From assembly GCA_034509495.1 (NCBI GenBank), contig CM067521.1:21876187-21940186 (forward strand): a stretch of DNA of 64,000 nt, given 5' to 3'. Both the position numbers and the translations under genes were made by a program. The number at the start of each line of letters is the position of its first letter. Positions within the stretch are counted from its first letter, which is position 1. The DNA is from Acestrorhynchus altus. Lineage: Eukaryota > Chordata > Actinopteri > Characiformes > Acestrorhynchidae. Below are positions 23,501 through 34,869 of this stretch, piece by piece. Under the pieces are notes generated by a model. That model did no database searches. It worked only from the letters and a program-made list of their open reading frames with translations, and was not told the origin of the DNA.

Positions 23501-26500
23501 CAAGATCTTGGGGAAAAATTAATGCAACTCTGGAAAGAAGTAAATGTGGCATTTCAGAAGCTTGTGCAAATGATGCCACAGGGATTGTATGATGTAATCA
23601 AAGCTAAAGGCAGTCCAGAATCCTAGGCCAATTTTGTGGGATGTTTTTGCAGTTTGACTTAATTTTATTGACCAAAACAATAGAGAAAGATTTATGTCAG
23701 TCACACATACGAGATATTATTGTTATTGTTATGGTTATATCCTAAGTTACTCTAATGTTCCTTCATTTGAGATGTAATTAGTGACAAAGTAAATATGTAG
23801 TAAATATTGAGTTTTACAAGTTAATGCTAATGCACAAACTCTATAGAATATGATCAGTGTCATACAACTATAAACAATGTAAATATCTGTTACAAACACT
23901 AATTTCATTGCAAATAGCATTAACATACTACCAAGGGACTACTTGGAGGGATTGCAGACATTAGCATTTTTGTACAGCTGTTTAAATATGTTTAAAATAT
24001 TGAAATTGACACAATTGAATATTGTGAAAATGTTCATATCCAATTGGATAAACATGTAAAGTTTAATCAATATAGCTTACAGCTCACAAAAATCAGAACT
24101 CAAATCTTAAATGATTATAATGTTTCATTTTGAGCTGAATTTGAGAAATTAAATTACATTAAATTAAATTAAATTACAGTATCAGTATTGAATGTCACTG
24201 TATATACAATTGACTTGACCCTAACTAACGCAGTAAGCAGCTTTACATTTGTTAAACAGCCATGTGGAAAGACACATCCTGTGGTTATGGAAAGAATCTG
24301 TTTCAGACGGCTCAAATTGTTGGCATCAAACAGGGAAAACGTATAAGAAGAGGCTGAAGCTTTTTAAATTGGGTTAAGAAATGTCAAACACATTAGTGGG
24401 GACTTTGGGGGAAAAAGTGGGGACTTTGGTGAAACATCTTCTTCCAGGAAGGAATGTGGTCAGAAAACAAACCCAACTGATCATGATTGGCTATCAGTTT
24501 TGTTTGTGAAATCAAATCATAGAAAAACAACAGTAGTGAACAAAAGAGAAAAAATGTTTAATAGTGAAAGTAAGTGCATTTCCACATATAATGCAAAATG
24601 AACTCAGGGGATTGAGACTAAACAGCTGTGTATCCTTATCAGTGAGGCTAAGGGAGCATAAAGATTGGACTCTTGAACAATGGAAAAAGGTCATGTGGTC
24701 TGATGAGACCAGATTTTTCCTGTTCCAGACTGATGGGCATCAGGGTAAGAAAAGAGGTGGCTTAGGTGATGAACCCACCATACCAGCCTGTTGGGGCAGT
24801 GCTATGACTTGGGGTTGCTGCATTTGGTCAGCTTGAGGTTCAGCAGCGTTATGTGCCCAAAGAATAAGGTCAGCTGACTATGTGAATATACTGAATGACC
24901 AGTTTATTCCATCAATGGATTTTTGATTCCCAGGTGGCACAGGAATTTTCCAAGACAACAATGCCAGGATTCATCTGGCTCAAACTGTGAAAGAGTGGAT
25001 CAGGAGACCTCATTTTCACACATGGATTTCATACCTGAACCCAGTCCAGACTTGAAACCCACTGAGAATCATGGGGATGTGCTGGAAAAGACTTTGTGAA
25101 GTGGTCCAAATCTCAGATCCTCAATACAAGATCTTGGGGAAAAATGAATGCAACTCTGGGCAGAAATAAATGTGGCATTACAGAAGCTTGTGCAAATGCT
25201 ACAGTGTACCATAATCAAAGCTAAAGGTGGTCCAACAAAATATTAGACTGTGACCCTTTTTTGGCCAGGCAGTGTATATACCCAATATGGGTAGTGTACT
25301 GTATATGGGTACTAGTAGTTTAGTGTGTGAATATATATATATACTTGAAGAAGACTTGAAGAAGAAGTAAATTACCTCAACCTCCTCATTGATTGGAAGG
25401 ATGCATTTCTGGGAGTAGATGTTGTAGATTAAGTTCTTCAATAAGGTAGTATAGTTATAGTTATCAGAATCCCTTCCATATCTGAAGTGTGTGTTCAGAA
25501 GATCCAGGACAAGAGGGAATGCTGCTTTAATGTAGCAGACTTCACTCTGGAAGAAAAAATAACATGCTTGATATCAGTGGTCAGGTTCTCAATGCCCTTA
25601 TAAGTAATAATTAATGCATCCACGTCACGTGGCTGATGTAGCATAGGGGATAACAGCACTGCCTTCTCCATCACAAACTAGAGTTTGATTCCAGATCCAC
25701 AGAAGCACATCACATCACATTAAAGCAGATTTAGGTAGCACTGCATTTTCCTATCTGTGTAACATGATTCGAATTAAAGTCACTCTATATAAGAACATTA
25801 GGCAAATACCATTAATGTAATATAAGTAATTGTGAGGAAATTCTTTTTAAACCTTTGGAAACTTTTCCTTTTTTCCTTTTTTCTAGAAGCCATTCATTTA
25901 ATTTGTAAGCTCAGGCTTTCCTTTTTTAGTAATTTTCCACTCACATACTGTAGAGTCTTATTAAGTGTTATAAACAAAGGCTCTTTCAGAGCAAATGTAG
26001 TATGAATGCTGAGGGGATTGACTGTGGAGGGAAAAAATGACTTTAGTAGTAAACCTGTCAGAGTCAAAAGCTGTTGCTTTTAATATGGCTGCACAATATA
26101 TCATTTCACATTCATCATCAGAATGTGTGCAATAGTCACATGGCACAATGTGCAGTGTCATGTAAGGCAGATTAAATGTAGGATCAGTGACTTCTGGAGT
26201 AATCTGGAGACAATTCCTGCATTATATATATATATCTCACAAAAAGACAAGAAAAACATTACAATGTAATTTTTTCTTAATGATGTGAAGCCTCTTGGTA
26301 TTGATACATAGAGATGATGTGTCTTTTGAACACAGTTAACACAGCCTTAATCAAAACTTTTTGAAGGCACAGATGAAAAAAGGAGAATGTGAACTTAAGA
26401 TGTATACCAAGCTCTGCCGTTCCGTAAAGTTGTAGGTTATAGAGCAGCCATTCTGAAGTTGGTTGCCAATCTGAAATTGGAAAATGTTGACAGTGAATGA

Positions 26501-29500
26501 TTAGGTATATGTGCCCCTGCTATCACACATAAATCTCATATCTCCAAAATGGCAAAAAAAAACCTTCTGAATTTTCAATGGAAGTCAATGTAAAAATATT
26601 TTGTTTTGGAGCTTTTCAATTGGTGCCTCCGTTAGGTGCCAAACTGTCACCTTATGTCAAAATATAAGCATTGTTCATTAATAAATTGAATGATCACATT
26701 AAAGGAAATATGTATAAAAAAGTAGGGATGGGGCGTTTTGGAAAGAAACACATTATACATGAAAGTAGAGATGGCAGAGAAGCAGTTGAAGTGGGATAGG
26801 CTGGACTATCAAAAACTTGCTCTGGAAGCCAGTGTCGTTATGTTGATAACGTGCATGTATGAATTTTGAAAAGCAATTTCTGAAGGCGCAATAAAGGGAG
26901 GGGTGGTATTGTGGTGTTTCTGAAATCAAATATCAACAGTTGTTTCCTAAAACAGTGCACATTTTCCATTTCCTAGATTGAAAAGGGGGATTTAGTTCAC
27001 ACAATCTTTGAATGAAATTAAACTTACATTTTGATTACACACTAAATGCTGTCTGGAAATAAATGCTGTCTGTGTATCTTCACAAATATTCAGAAATAAT
27101 TCATTTACAGAGAGCAAAGACAAATATTTATATCGATATATATTTTCTGCACGTTTAAGCAGAGTTTCTATTTTCTTTTTCAGTCAATTAATTTATCAAT
27201 CTTTTCTTTACTTGGAAATACATTAAGGGTAGCCCTCATTTTCAATGCAGCTTAACTTTTACATGTTGAAGGGATTGTTTAGAGATAGACCATTAAAACT
27301 AAATTCATATAAAATATGAAGTAAAATCAAATAGAACAATTGCCAGCTATGTGAGTTGGATTTAATGAAGGTGTGACACCAGTGAGTGGAGCTTCCTGTA
27401 GTTTGGTAAAAACTCTTGGTAACTGAAGGGTGAATTTAAGGCGTTTGCCAAAGTTAACATGTTGCAAAACCATAACCTTTAGATGCTATATTTTATGTTT
27501 TATTCCTCTGACCTATATCATCTATAGGAAAAGGTCCTACCTGACAAATTCACTTTCACGTATTCATATTCTGTGAGGTGTATTCTTAAATTGTGTGGAT
27601 TTTTTTAATTATTTTTATAGAAAACTGGTTGTTTGAACAACTCTATCCTCATATCCACACTGTAGCTATGAGGACTGCTCAGAAGGCAGAACTTTATCAT
27701 TCCAAGGTGATGAAATGTTAGATAAGTGCTGAATGTAGATTTGTCCAGGGGTGCACAAACAACTGTATATATGTATATGTCTTAATTAAACAAGTGTTGC
27801 TCACCAGACGTCTTAAATAGAGAAGATGGTCATTGGTCACAGAGTGCTTACATGGACCTGGCACAGCACCACAGGCCAAATGCAAGCACAAGACAAGGAA
27901 ACAGTACAGATGCCTTATCTGCAATCAGATAAGAAACATTTAAATGTGCAAAGAACAGGGTTATAGGATCAGTCACCACAGTACTGTAAACTTTAACAAC
28001 AGTAACTGAATATTATTAATAATAGGGTAATTATTTAGAGTAAGACAGAATACAGCAGATAAATTCAGTCATCCTAGGACTCTGCCTATTACATACAATG
28101 CTCCAATACTAGGAGTGTGAAGACAAGCATATGCCTCCACCAATATAGTCAGTCAGCATGCTCAGAGGAAACCATCAGGTCCCCAGCTTTGATATAACAG
28201 CTAACAGAAGTCTCTGCTGACCAGCTTTGCACTGGCTGTGATGTGGTGAGAGAGAGCATGGCCAATGTTGCTCTCTCACACTCCAGCTGCCCATGGCAAG
28301 CAGCATGATCTGGGACTGGAATCTGCAATCACTGGATCATAGTGCTAGTGCAATAGACCACTGAGCCACTTAGAGCCTAATGTTTTGGAAAACAAACAAA
28401 TCAAAAATGCTATTAGATATTGGACTGTTCTAAGTAACAACACACCCCAGTGTGGCACAGCAATACATGGTTTGCCAATGTTCCTAGACAAGGCCTGTGC
28501 TATTTAAATAATCCTGTTTATTTAACTGCATGGTTCATAAATGGGTGCAACAGGATGAATATTTGCACTGACTACGCAACTGAGAGCCCCAGCGTCTAGC
28601 CCTGAATCAAAACAAAAGGGTTTCGATTTTGCAACTGCTACAAGCCATCTTTTCAGAAAGGCCTGTGGTTAATTGGTGTGATTTGTATTTATGAAATGAA
28701 ATAAATACATAAATCACAAATTAGAATAAACCTCTCCAGTACCAAAGGGTTTAGAGTGACAAAAACAATTTTATTAACAGACTGTTAACTCCTCACCAGC
28801 AGCAGTGGAATGAGTCCCATGGTTTTATGAGTGGTTCAAGTTCACAAACCACACTCTTCTCTGGTTTCTCATATAAGATTTGTGGCCAGAGACCCGATTC
28901 CCTTATTTTACATCTTGGTTATCTGACACTAGAATGAACTAGCATCCATTTATGCTTACTGTGGGACTGGATAAGGTCTGAGAGATGAGTGCCAGAGATT
29001 GTGCAAGAGTAGCAAAGGCAATTTGGTGTGTTTTTTTTTTTTCTTTTTTTCGACTGTTCAGAATGTCTAATTTCACAAATACACTCACTGCCAAAACAAA
29101 GTTGCGCCCAAAAGGGATCAACTGACAGGAATGAAACTTGGTGGTTAGGATTGACATCTTGATGACTAACAGAAGCCTCTGCCGAACAGCTTTGCACTGG
29201 TAGATGTGGGGAAAGAGCACAATCTTTCCACTCAGAGGTAAATGAAAAGGTGCACACAGAGGAATTGTGTCCTCTGCATTTTAACCATCCACACACACTC
29301 TAGTGAGTTCACTCACTAGAGGGCAGTGAGCATACCTGCCCAGAGCAGTGGGCAGCCCTATGCTCAGCACCCAGGGACTTAAGTGCCTTGCACAAGGGCA
29401 CTTCAGTCATGTCCTGCCAGTTACAGGGACTCAAACCAGGAACCTTCCATTCACAAGCCTGGTTCCCTAACCACCAGACCACATCTGCCCCATAGGCATT

Positions 29501-31539
29501 GCCAATTTGGCTCTCTCACATTCCGACTGCCCATGGTAATCAGCATGACCCAGGATTCGAACCTGCAATTCTTGGATCATAGTGCTAGCACAAGAGATCA
29601 CTGAGCCACTCAGAGCCCCATCCTAAAGTTTTGGAAAACAAACAAACAAAAAAATATTTAGATATTGGACTGTTGTAAGTAACAATACACCCCAGTAGGG
29701 CACAGGATTACTTGTTTTGCCATTTTCTCTTTGACAAACTGACAGGAATTAAACTTAGTATGTAGGTTTGACATAGAAATGGTTCAAATTTAAAGTAACA
29801 TACCTGACTGACTACTTAAGGTCATCCTGTTGTGTGTGTTTTCCATTCTGACTCATGCTGTTTTGTTGATAGCATCATTTGCCAGGTTTGAGCAGTTGGA
29901 AGGGGTCAAGGGGGGTCATATTTTAAGGATCTAGGGACCGAGGTGGTCATATCATAATATTACATGCCATACCCTTCATGTGGAGAATACCACACTGTGT
30001 TATTGGCAGCAGTACATAGAAAAAAACACACACCAGCAATATGAAGGATCTGACAGATTGTCACAACAGCCATTAATGGTCTCAACGAGTCATCCCGTAA
30101 GTGCCAGCACCATTGGCAGATTGTCGTATTACGATGACCGTCTTTAACAAAAAGACTGCAATGGTGTTGTGATAAACTGGAGTCATGGAGTCGCTAAGAA
30201 TTGCAGCAGGACCTCTTGAATGGCTAGTCCTGCTTTTGTCTTGGTGGACAACAGTCACATCACCAAACCTATAACAGTTTGAAGAGATAGGATGCGATTG
30301 GATGCTATTGACACTCCACTCATATTGCAAACGCTGCAGGAACTGAGGAGAATATTCAATATGCATAGGATGGATTTTCATTGGACACCATTAGGAACCT
30401 CTACAACTCCATGAAGAGACATGTTGTTTTATCAAACACAATTGCCCGACACCATGTTTATTGTTCTTGGTAACCTTTCCAGCTTTCCAAATACCATTGC
30501 AATCCGACACTTCCTTCCAGGTGCAACATTTTTTTTTTTGATTATCATATGCACAATGTGATATTACATACAGATTTGGACATACAGCACATTCATCATA
30601 TACTAGTTCTTCTCAAAAAATTAGAATGTAGTTAAAAAGCTCATTTTCATTTTCAAAAAGGTTAACTGTCATATTTTAATTTCATTACATGTAGAGTGAC
30701 ATTTAAAGACTTTCTTGTTTTGCTGTTGATCAGTTTGACATATAGCTCAGGAAAACCAAAAATCCAAAACCTCACAGTATTCAATTTTTTTGAGATGCAC
30801 TAGAACTGTAATATATTTTATCATAAACATCTCATTAAAATGAACATACGTTTTAAGCATTTGTACTAGCTATTAATTAATTTCTAGAAATGAACTGTAA
30901 CATGATTGAAACCCATTTTGTTCCTACTCTGGAACAATTTTAGAACACTGTAGAAAAAAGAAAAACATTTTAGAAGATGTTCTTCAATGTAAAATTTAGC
31001 TGTCATGGTTCTATGTAAAACTGTAATGTTTTTACTATAGAACCTGCTTTTATAAGAATGTGGTGCTATACTAGATCTTCTCTAGAAATGTGTGATTATT
31101 TAGTGCAACCTAATCTTGGATTATTAATCATTTGGGCCCAAAAAGGCACCAAATACAAAAATCAAAGACTGTATATAATAATGGGAGAAATGATCAACAT
31201 TGACCATTCAAAGTGGGCTATGCAACACACATGCAGCCAAATGTGAATGGTTTCTAATTCTCAGCAAATGGCTGGTTCTTACTTGAACATTTCCTTTGAA
31301 GATTGATCTTCACAGTCATGGACTGTTCAAGGAGAACACAAACATTTTTATTTAAATCACCTGTCAGCACACCACACACAGGACAAGCTGCAAAATGTCC
31401 GTCCAGGCACATGCTCTTGTATACTTGCATTGTTCTTAGTCGTATATATTATGAGTGTGGTAGTGTCCTGTGACATGTCATAGCTTCATACAATTAGAGT
31501 TCTTACCTTGGCTTTGTGGGCTGGGGTGTTTGTGTTCAT
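17542..31539 (-). CDS. csf1: Macrophage colony-stimulating factor 1 (M-CSF), 8-exon gene model
   Basis: CSF1 is the secreted or membrane-anchored ligand of the receptor kinase CSF1R and drives survival and differentiation of macrophages, microglia and osteoclasts (and pigment cells in fish). Eight exons found by splice sites and homology (31507-31539, 27805-27918, 26408-26470, 25376-25546, 21305-21494, 19100-19951, 17711-17874, 17542-17592) join in phase to 1638 nt, 545 residues plus stop; human CSF1 is 554. Residues 1-29 form a signal peptide and about 30-180 the four-helix cytokine domain with Cys34, 58, 74, 118 and 170. Residues 191-475 are a Ser/Thr/Pro-rich stalk beginning with a Cys-rich patch, and 506-524 a transmembrane helix. 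Exons 3 (63 bp) and 4 (171 bp) match my recollection of the mammalian exon sizes. Fish carry csf1a and csf1b paralogues; which one this is cannot be decided here. The last exon is the least certain. Confidence 0.92.
17711..17874 (-). CDS. csf1: csf1 exon 7: transmembrane segment
   Basis: This 164-bp exon lies between TCTCAG and GTGAGT. After a short extracellular juxtamembrane segment with two cysteines it encodes a clear hydrophobic helix (TTIIITSVCFVLMLLTAFSF, residues 505-524) followed by KQKT, a stop-transfer type basic end. It ends in phase 0. Confidence 0.88.
18046..18235. repeat. Degenerate tetranucleotide tract (CATC/TGTC)n
   Basis: Tandem TCCATCCATCTG-like and TGTC units over about 190 bp, just past the 3' side of csf1 exon 7 relative to its intron 6. 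The open frame here is a by-product. Confidence 0.9.
18489..18570. repeat. (AGGAT)n and LINE 3'-end-like tail
   Basis: Five AGGAT-type units are followed by CTTTATTGATCCCTTGGGAG and CCTCAGGGAAATTAAGG, a retroelement 3' end joined to its own short tandem repeat. This arrangement is typical of LINE tails read in reverse. Confidence 0.6.
19100..19951 (-). CDS. csf1: csf1 exon 6: mucin-like stalk
   Basis: This 852-bp exon begins after CACTAG and ends before GTAAAT. It opens with a Cys-rich patch (ECQCPCTKFSC) and then runs as a Ser/Thr/Pro-rich, low-complexity linker up to DVTDCK. In CSF1 this exon encodes the glycosylated stalk that is cleaved to release the cytokine and is skipped in the short membrane isoform. 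An arginine-rich stretch (HRPGRNAALVHFKRSLNTN) stands out within it. Both splice junctions keep phase 1, so skipping it would be in frame. Confidence 0.92.
20381..20860 (+). mobile_element. 480-bp non-autonomous Tc1-type element in csf1 intron 5
   Basis: Flanked by TA, with inverted ends CAGGGGTTGGACAATGAAAC that match over about 21 bp. Inside is a piece of transposase N-terminus (SVTKTARLCDVSRATVFRV and SAPPRRTNHE on the plus strand), so it is a deletion derivative of an autonomous copy. Confidence 0.85.
21305..21494 (-). CDS. csf1: csf1 exon 5: helix D and end of cytokine domain
   Basis: The exon encodes 63 codons plus one base between a TTTTTTCAG acceptor and a GTAAAA donor. Residues DNPVKFTKLYTTSP, an amphipathic helix KAEEVIQMYKNLV, and IEWNCDDEYAEE follow the CSF1 domain order, including the conserved W-x-C of helix D (Cys170). 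The exon leaves phase 1, which the next exon accepts. Confidence 0.95.
23318..23640 (+). mobile_element. Tc1-like C-terminal remnant in csf1 intron 4
   Basis: Starts 'acaatgccaggattcatctg' and runs through the C-terminal transposase region. It is closely similar to 24958-25240 just downstream. 'PHFHTWI..HHLNPVQT' marks the degraded region before the third catalytic residue. Confidence 0.75.
24235..25265 (+). mobile_element. Tc1-like transposon remnant in csf1 intron 4
   Basis: The plus strand reads EQWKKVMWSDETRFFLFQTD (first catalytic Asp) near 24690 and then, in another frame, a QDNNARIH segment (second Asp) near 24955. The frames are broken. The right end GGCCAGGCAGTGTATATA lies just before csf1 exon 4. 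Confidence 0.8.
25376..25546 (-). CDS. csf1: csf1 exon 4: helices B and C
   Basis: This 171-bp exon (57 codons, phase 0) lies between TTCCAG and GTAATT. It encodes EVCYIKAAFP, then LLNTHFRY, an acidic loop, and NLIYNIYSQKCILP ending in INEEVE. The two cysteines (residues 74 and 118) are conserved CSF1 positions. The exon size equals that of mammalian CSF1 exon 4. Confidence 0.95.
25622..25825 (+). repeat. tRNA-derived SINE with L2-like tail
   Basis: The head GTAGCATAGGGGATAACAGC is A-box-like, and AGTTTGATTCCAGATCC about 50 bp later is B-box-like. The 3' part 'tcactctatataagaacattaggcaaatac' is a diverged 'tcgctctggataagagcgtctgcc' tail. It sits in csf1 intron 3. Confidence 0.6.
26408..26470 (-). 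CDS. csf1: csf1 exon 3: end of helix A, conserved Cys
   Basis: This 63-bp exon lies between TTTCAG and GTATAC and encodes 21 residues including NQLQNGCSITYNFTERQSL. The Cys and the following Ile-Thr-Tyr/Phe strand segment match the CSF1 family, where the equivalent human exon is also 63 bp. It is too short to be noticed as an open frame on its own and was found by motif and splice sites. Confidence 0.92.
27805..27918 (-). CDS. csf1: csf1 exon 2: signal peptide core and start of helix A
   Basis: The exon has 38 codons between a TTGCAG acceptor and a GTGAGC donor, phase 0 on both sides. It encodes the hydrophobic signal core (HLYCFLVLCLHLACGA), the probable cleavage site before Val30, and the VPGPCKHSV motif that opens mature fish Csf1 and holds the first conserved cysteine, then the start of helix A. 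Confidence 0.93.
28195..28480 (-). repeat. SINE-containing repeat, copy 1
   Basis: The minus strand reads AGTGGCTCAGTGGTC (A-box-like) and GCAGATTCCAGTCCCAG (decayed B box). The flanks, including 'ttttggaaaacaaacaaa' and 'agatattggactgtt', recur at 29500-29735. It lies in csf1 intron 1. Confidence 0.6.
29220..29470. repeat. Interspersed fish repeat
   Basis: Phrases such as CCTGCCCAGAGCAGTGGGCA and CCTTGCACAAGGGCACTTCA are familiar from a common ostariophysan repeat, here inserted between the halves of the 28.2-kb/29.5-kb repeat pair. Class unverified. Confidence 0.5.
29500..29735 (-). repeat. tRNA-derived SINE and flank, copy 2
   Basis: The minus strand has GAGTGGCTCAGTGATC (A box) and GCAGGTTCGAATCCTGGG (intact B box) about 45 bp apart. 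This copy keeps the polymerase III promoter better than copy 1. Confidence 0.65.
30060..30540. mobile_element. Possible DNA transposon fragment
   Basis: An open stretch on the minus strand (30082-30381) and phrasing of the DNA resemble degraded Tc1-like elements, but no catalytic motif is visible. It lies in csf1 intron 1. Confidence 0.3.
30601..30811. mobile_element. ~210-bp MITE with TCTCAAAAAATTAGAAT ends
   Basis: The left end ACTAGTTCTTCTCAAAAAAT and the right end, reversed, TAGTGCATCTCAAAAAAATT are inverted copies. Decayed related stretches are at 48357-48440 and 55185-55265 ('tgtctgatagtaa' part). Confidence 0.65.
31507..31539 (-). CDS. csf1: csf1 exon 1, coding part
   Basis: This short exon encodes the first 11 residues (MNTNTPAHKAK) and ends at a good GTAAGA donor in phase 0, as exon 2 requires. 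The start resembles the MNT- start I recall for fish Csf1. A competing candidate near 32490 (an ATG followed by a CAG/GTGAGA donor, also phase 0) was judged worse because its residues do not look like a fish Csf1 N-terminus. The context just before the ATG is not a strong Kozak sequence. Confidence 0.7.
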
Positions 31540-32000
31540 CTGGCTGGCCTAAGGGGATGGATTAAAGTCCTCATTTGGAAAGCTGTCCACATTGACATGC
31601 ATTGGAGTTCCTTTGGACTTCTTATCTTGTCACACCTAGAAATGGGGCAGGTCACTCTTAGGATTGCTGTTGGTCAGCAGCAGCCAAAACTGAAACTCCT
31701 GCCAGGTTTTTCAGTATGTCTGCGCTGATTCTGATGCGTAGTCACACACAGCGTACCATGTTCACTTGAGTGAAAATGTTGGTGCTCTCTGGTGCTCTAG
31801 TAAGCTGAGCTAGAAGCCCTGAATCCCTCCTACTCTTCTTTTAGGTCTTTTACAGGAAATCACTCCTTAGCTGCTTTACTGGCTGGACACTATCCAAAGA
31901 TTGTCTGTGTATTTGCCACAAGGGAATTAGTGTTGGAATTAGGGGGGTGTTTGGGAGCTGGTGTTGTAAATTATAATAACCACCAGTGTGGTGAACCTGA

Positions 32001-32010
32001 TTTTATAGGA
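32001..32010 (-). promoter_or_regulatory. Candidate TATA box upstream of csf1
   Basis: TCCTATAAAA on the minus strand lies about 460 bp before the csf1 start codon. If used, transcription would begin near 31975 and leave a 5' UTR of about 430 bases. No other promoter element was recognised. Confidence 0.25.
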
Positions 32011-32164
32011 CTGCACATTCAGAGCTCATTAGAACTAAAAATTTTCACTGTCCATGCAAAGTGGAATACCAGAATCCACCTTTCCTAAACAAATCCAATC
32101 AGATTTAAATTTCAATTTTCCTTACATAGAATTTTAACTACATATACAAACAGTCTTTGTAAAA

Positions 32165-32410
32165 AGCAGATCAAAACTGACACATTAATGAGGCAATGTA
32201 TATCAGTGACCAATTGAGAACAACAATGACCCACCACCCACATAATACCTGATCTGTGGTGGTCCTGTGGTGTCCTGACCATTGAAGATCAGGGTGAAAG
32301 GAGGAGAATAAAACGTGTGACGAAACAGATATGAGAACTACAAAGTGCTCCTTTAGGGTAAGAGGAGCTGATAAAATGAATAGTTGTATGTAGAAACAAG
32401 TCATAATGTT
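32165..32410. repeat. Repeat of the 'GTGGTGGTCCTGTGG' family
   Basis: Contains TGTGGTGGTCCTGTGGTGTC and GAAGATCAGGGTGAAAGGAG, shared with 47837-48281 and 57045-57235. Confidence 0.75.
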
Positions 32411-32924
32411 ATTGTGGAAGTTATGACTAATAAATACTCAGTGTTGTGCATTAATATGGAATGAATATATTTAAAAAGTCAAGTTTCTCACCTGCAGCTG
32501 CCATGAAGCTGAAGCACAGCACATTATAAATTGCCTTTTTAATATTATCACTGTCCTATAATTCAAATAAAAACACAAAAAAGAAAAGGGAGAAACAGAC
32601 CAGTAATTCTTGAATGACAGAATGTGACCCCATGTTGCTATCTGACCTAACACAGCTGTAAATCTGGTGATATGTTTATATTGTGCTGATAAGATATGAT
32701 ATGAGAAAAGTAAAAGATCTAACAGTTAAGCTCATGTTAAAAGTCTTTTCTGGACAAACAAAACATAAGGGTTCACCTTCTCACCTGCACATCTACATTC
32801 TCTTCCAAGTGTGATAGAAGTTTACTCACACTTTTTAATTCTACTTATGAATTAAAAATTCTCTCAGCTGCTCTTAATTAGACATATCACTTTGGGAGTG
32901 ATTCCCTCAGGGAAATTACGAAAT

Positions 32925-33042
32925 TAATAATAATAATAATTATTATTATTATTATTATTATTAGTAGTAGTAGTAGTAGAAGTAGTAGTAGTAGTAGTAG
33001 TTGTAGTAGTAGTAATAATATTCATTATTATTATTTTTATTA

Positions 33043-33084
<42 letters not shown>

Positions 33085-33085
33085 T
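32925..33085. repeat. Compound trinucleotide array (AAT/ATT/TAG)n
   Basis: Runs of ATT, TAG/GTA and again ATT over about 160 bp. Preceded by a LINE-tail-like piece 'gattccctcagggaaatta'. Confidence 0.95.
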
Positions 33086-33808
33086 CATTATACAACTATA
33101 TGTACAATATGGCTAATATATAAATTGTACAAATGGTAAAAAAAGTCAACTTCATGGCATCCAAATGTTTGTGGTCAACCCTTCTAATGAAAGAATTACA
33201 CAGTTGCACATCTGCAAAGTAATAATTACAGCCTAAAGTAGCCACATGCATTTATTAGAATCAGTGTCCACACTGGACATATAGTGTACTTATTATTTGC
33301 ACATCAATGAGCAACTTCAACTACTTAACAAATGCATTTGATGTAAATCAAGAGAGCATACCGATGCCTTACTCATGCCTAGCTTTGTATTTACATGTAA
33401 CCTGATTTAATTTATGTTTATAATTAAGATAATGTCTCTAAACTCTATTATATATGTATAACAGGTTTATCTTATAAGAACTATAAAATATTTGATATTC
33501 TAGCCAAGGGGGAGGATCCTCAGCATGTTAGGAACTGTGAGCACCCTGTGTAGTTTGTGTATAAGGAGACCTAGTGGACTGCTTACATCTGGTTTGAGTA
33601 ATGATACAATAACATATATATTGGGATATTAAAAACATTTTTGAAACCCCATTTAGGGGTTTATTTAAGATCACTTTTACTGGATGTTTTGCCAACCAAA
33701 CTAAATATTAGATTAAAAAATATCAATAATTTAAATTCCAAAGAGCTTTTGTGCCAATCAACAATACTTATATAAGAATCTAAAACACTTAAATCAAACT
33801 ATTTGTTG

Positions 33809-33809
<1 letters not shown>

Positions 33810-33864
<55 letters not shown>

Positions 33865-33925
33865 GAATACCAGTAATACTACTACTACTACTACTACTAA
33901 CAACAACAACAACAACAACAACAAC
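33810..33925. repeat. Compound trinucleotide array (AAT)n(ACT)n(AAC)n
   Basis: About 18 AAT, 7 ACT and 8 AAC units. The poly-Ile/Val/Ser open frame on the minus strand is an artefact. Confidence 0.95.
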
Positions 33926-34869
33926 GGACACAGGTGCATGTAACTGAATGTAGCCATTATTATGAAATACATTGATCACTTTCAATTTATTTATTCATAT
34001 TTTTAATAACTGACATCTCTTATTGGACTGCACTCAAACAAGTGGCAGATAAAATTTGGCTCATGAGAAATTTATCATGTGTGCAGGATGTTCGTCATTT
34101 GCCACTTATTGGCAAATATTGCCAAAAGCAGCAGGGAAAGGCTTTGTGTTTGCATTATTAGATTAGAAGCCTCTAGCACAAGGGTTTGGTCTCTTATCTA
34201 ATTACGCTCCCTCTGAACACATTGGCTTTGTCTCCGGTAACAATTCCTGTAGTCACAAGCTGAAACATCTCTATTACTCCAATGTTTCAGCCAGTCAAGC
34301 ATTGTTTATCTCTCACCTCTACATTAAAGAATTAAATACTACATCACAATAAGTTGTTTTATTTTATTTTAAGTATTGTAATGTGATCTTCATGCAGTAA
34401 TCAAAATGATGTCTACAGTCCTACATCATACACAAGACATATACAATACTGACCCTTGGGCTGATCTTTAACACAGTCATCAGAATGTTCAGTCATGGGT
34501 TCCTCAGAAATATTACTAATTTATTTCTGTTTGCACATTTAGCCTCACCATTACAAACAGCACAATCTTGCAGCATAACTTTATTTTTAAATTTTTTATG
34601 AGCGAAATTTGAGACACAACACAAATTACAGAATGCACATGATCAGTGTTTATATACGGCCATATTAGATTACATTAGAATGTACAAGATTTGTACAACA
34701 TTTAAGCTGTTTTGTTTCAGTGAATATCTTGTATGCATGGTTAATTCTGTACATATTAAATTAATAAAGTATAATGTCTAAGACAGCAAGAGATAAATAT
34801 TGATAAAATTAGTCTATGCTAGGCAATTCAATGCTAGGCTAAAGCAATGTTTTTCATCATGCCTGGTTT

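Noticed and set aside
29540..29618. A functional tRNA gene on the minus strand
   Set aside because: It has A- and B-box-like motifs but no cloverleaf that I can pair and a duplicated decayed copy nearby; it is a SINE head.
32471..32520. Alternative csf1 first exon ending in a CAG/GTGAGA donor
   Set aside because: It is in phase and possible, but the MNT-starting exon at 31507-31539 fits the fish Csf1 N-terminus better.
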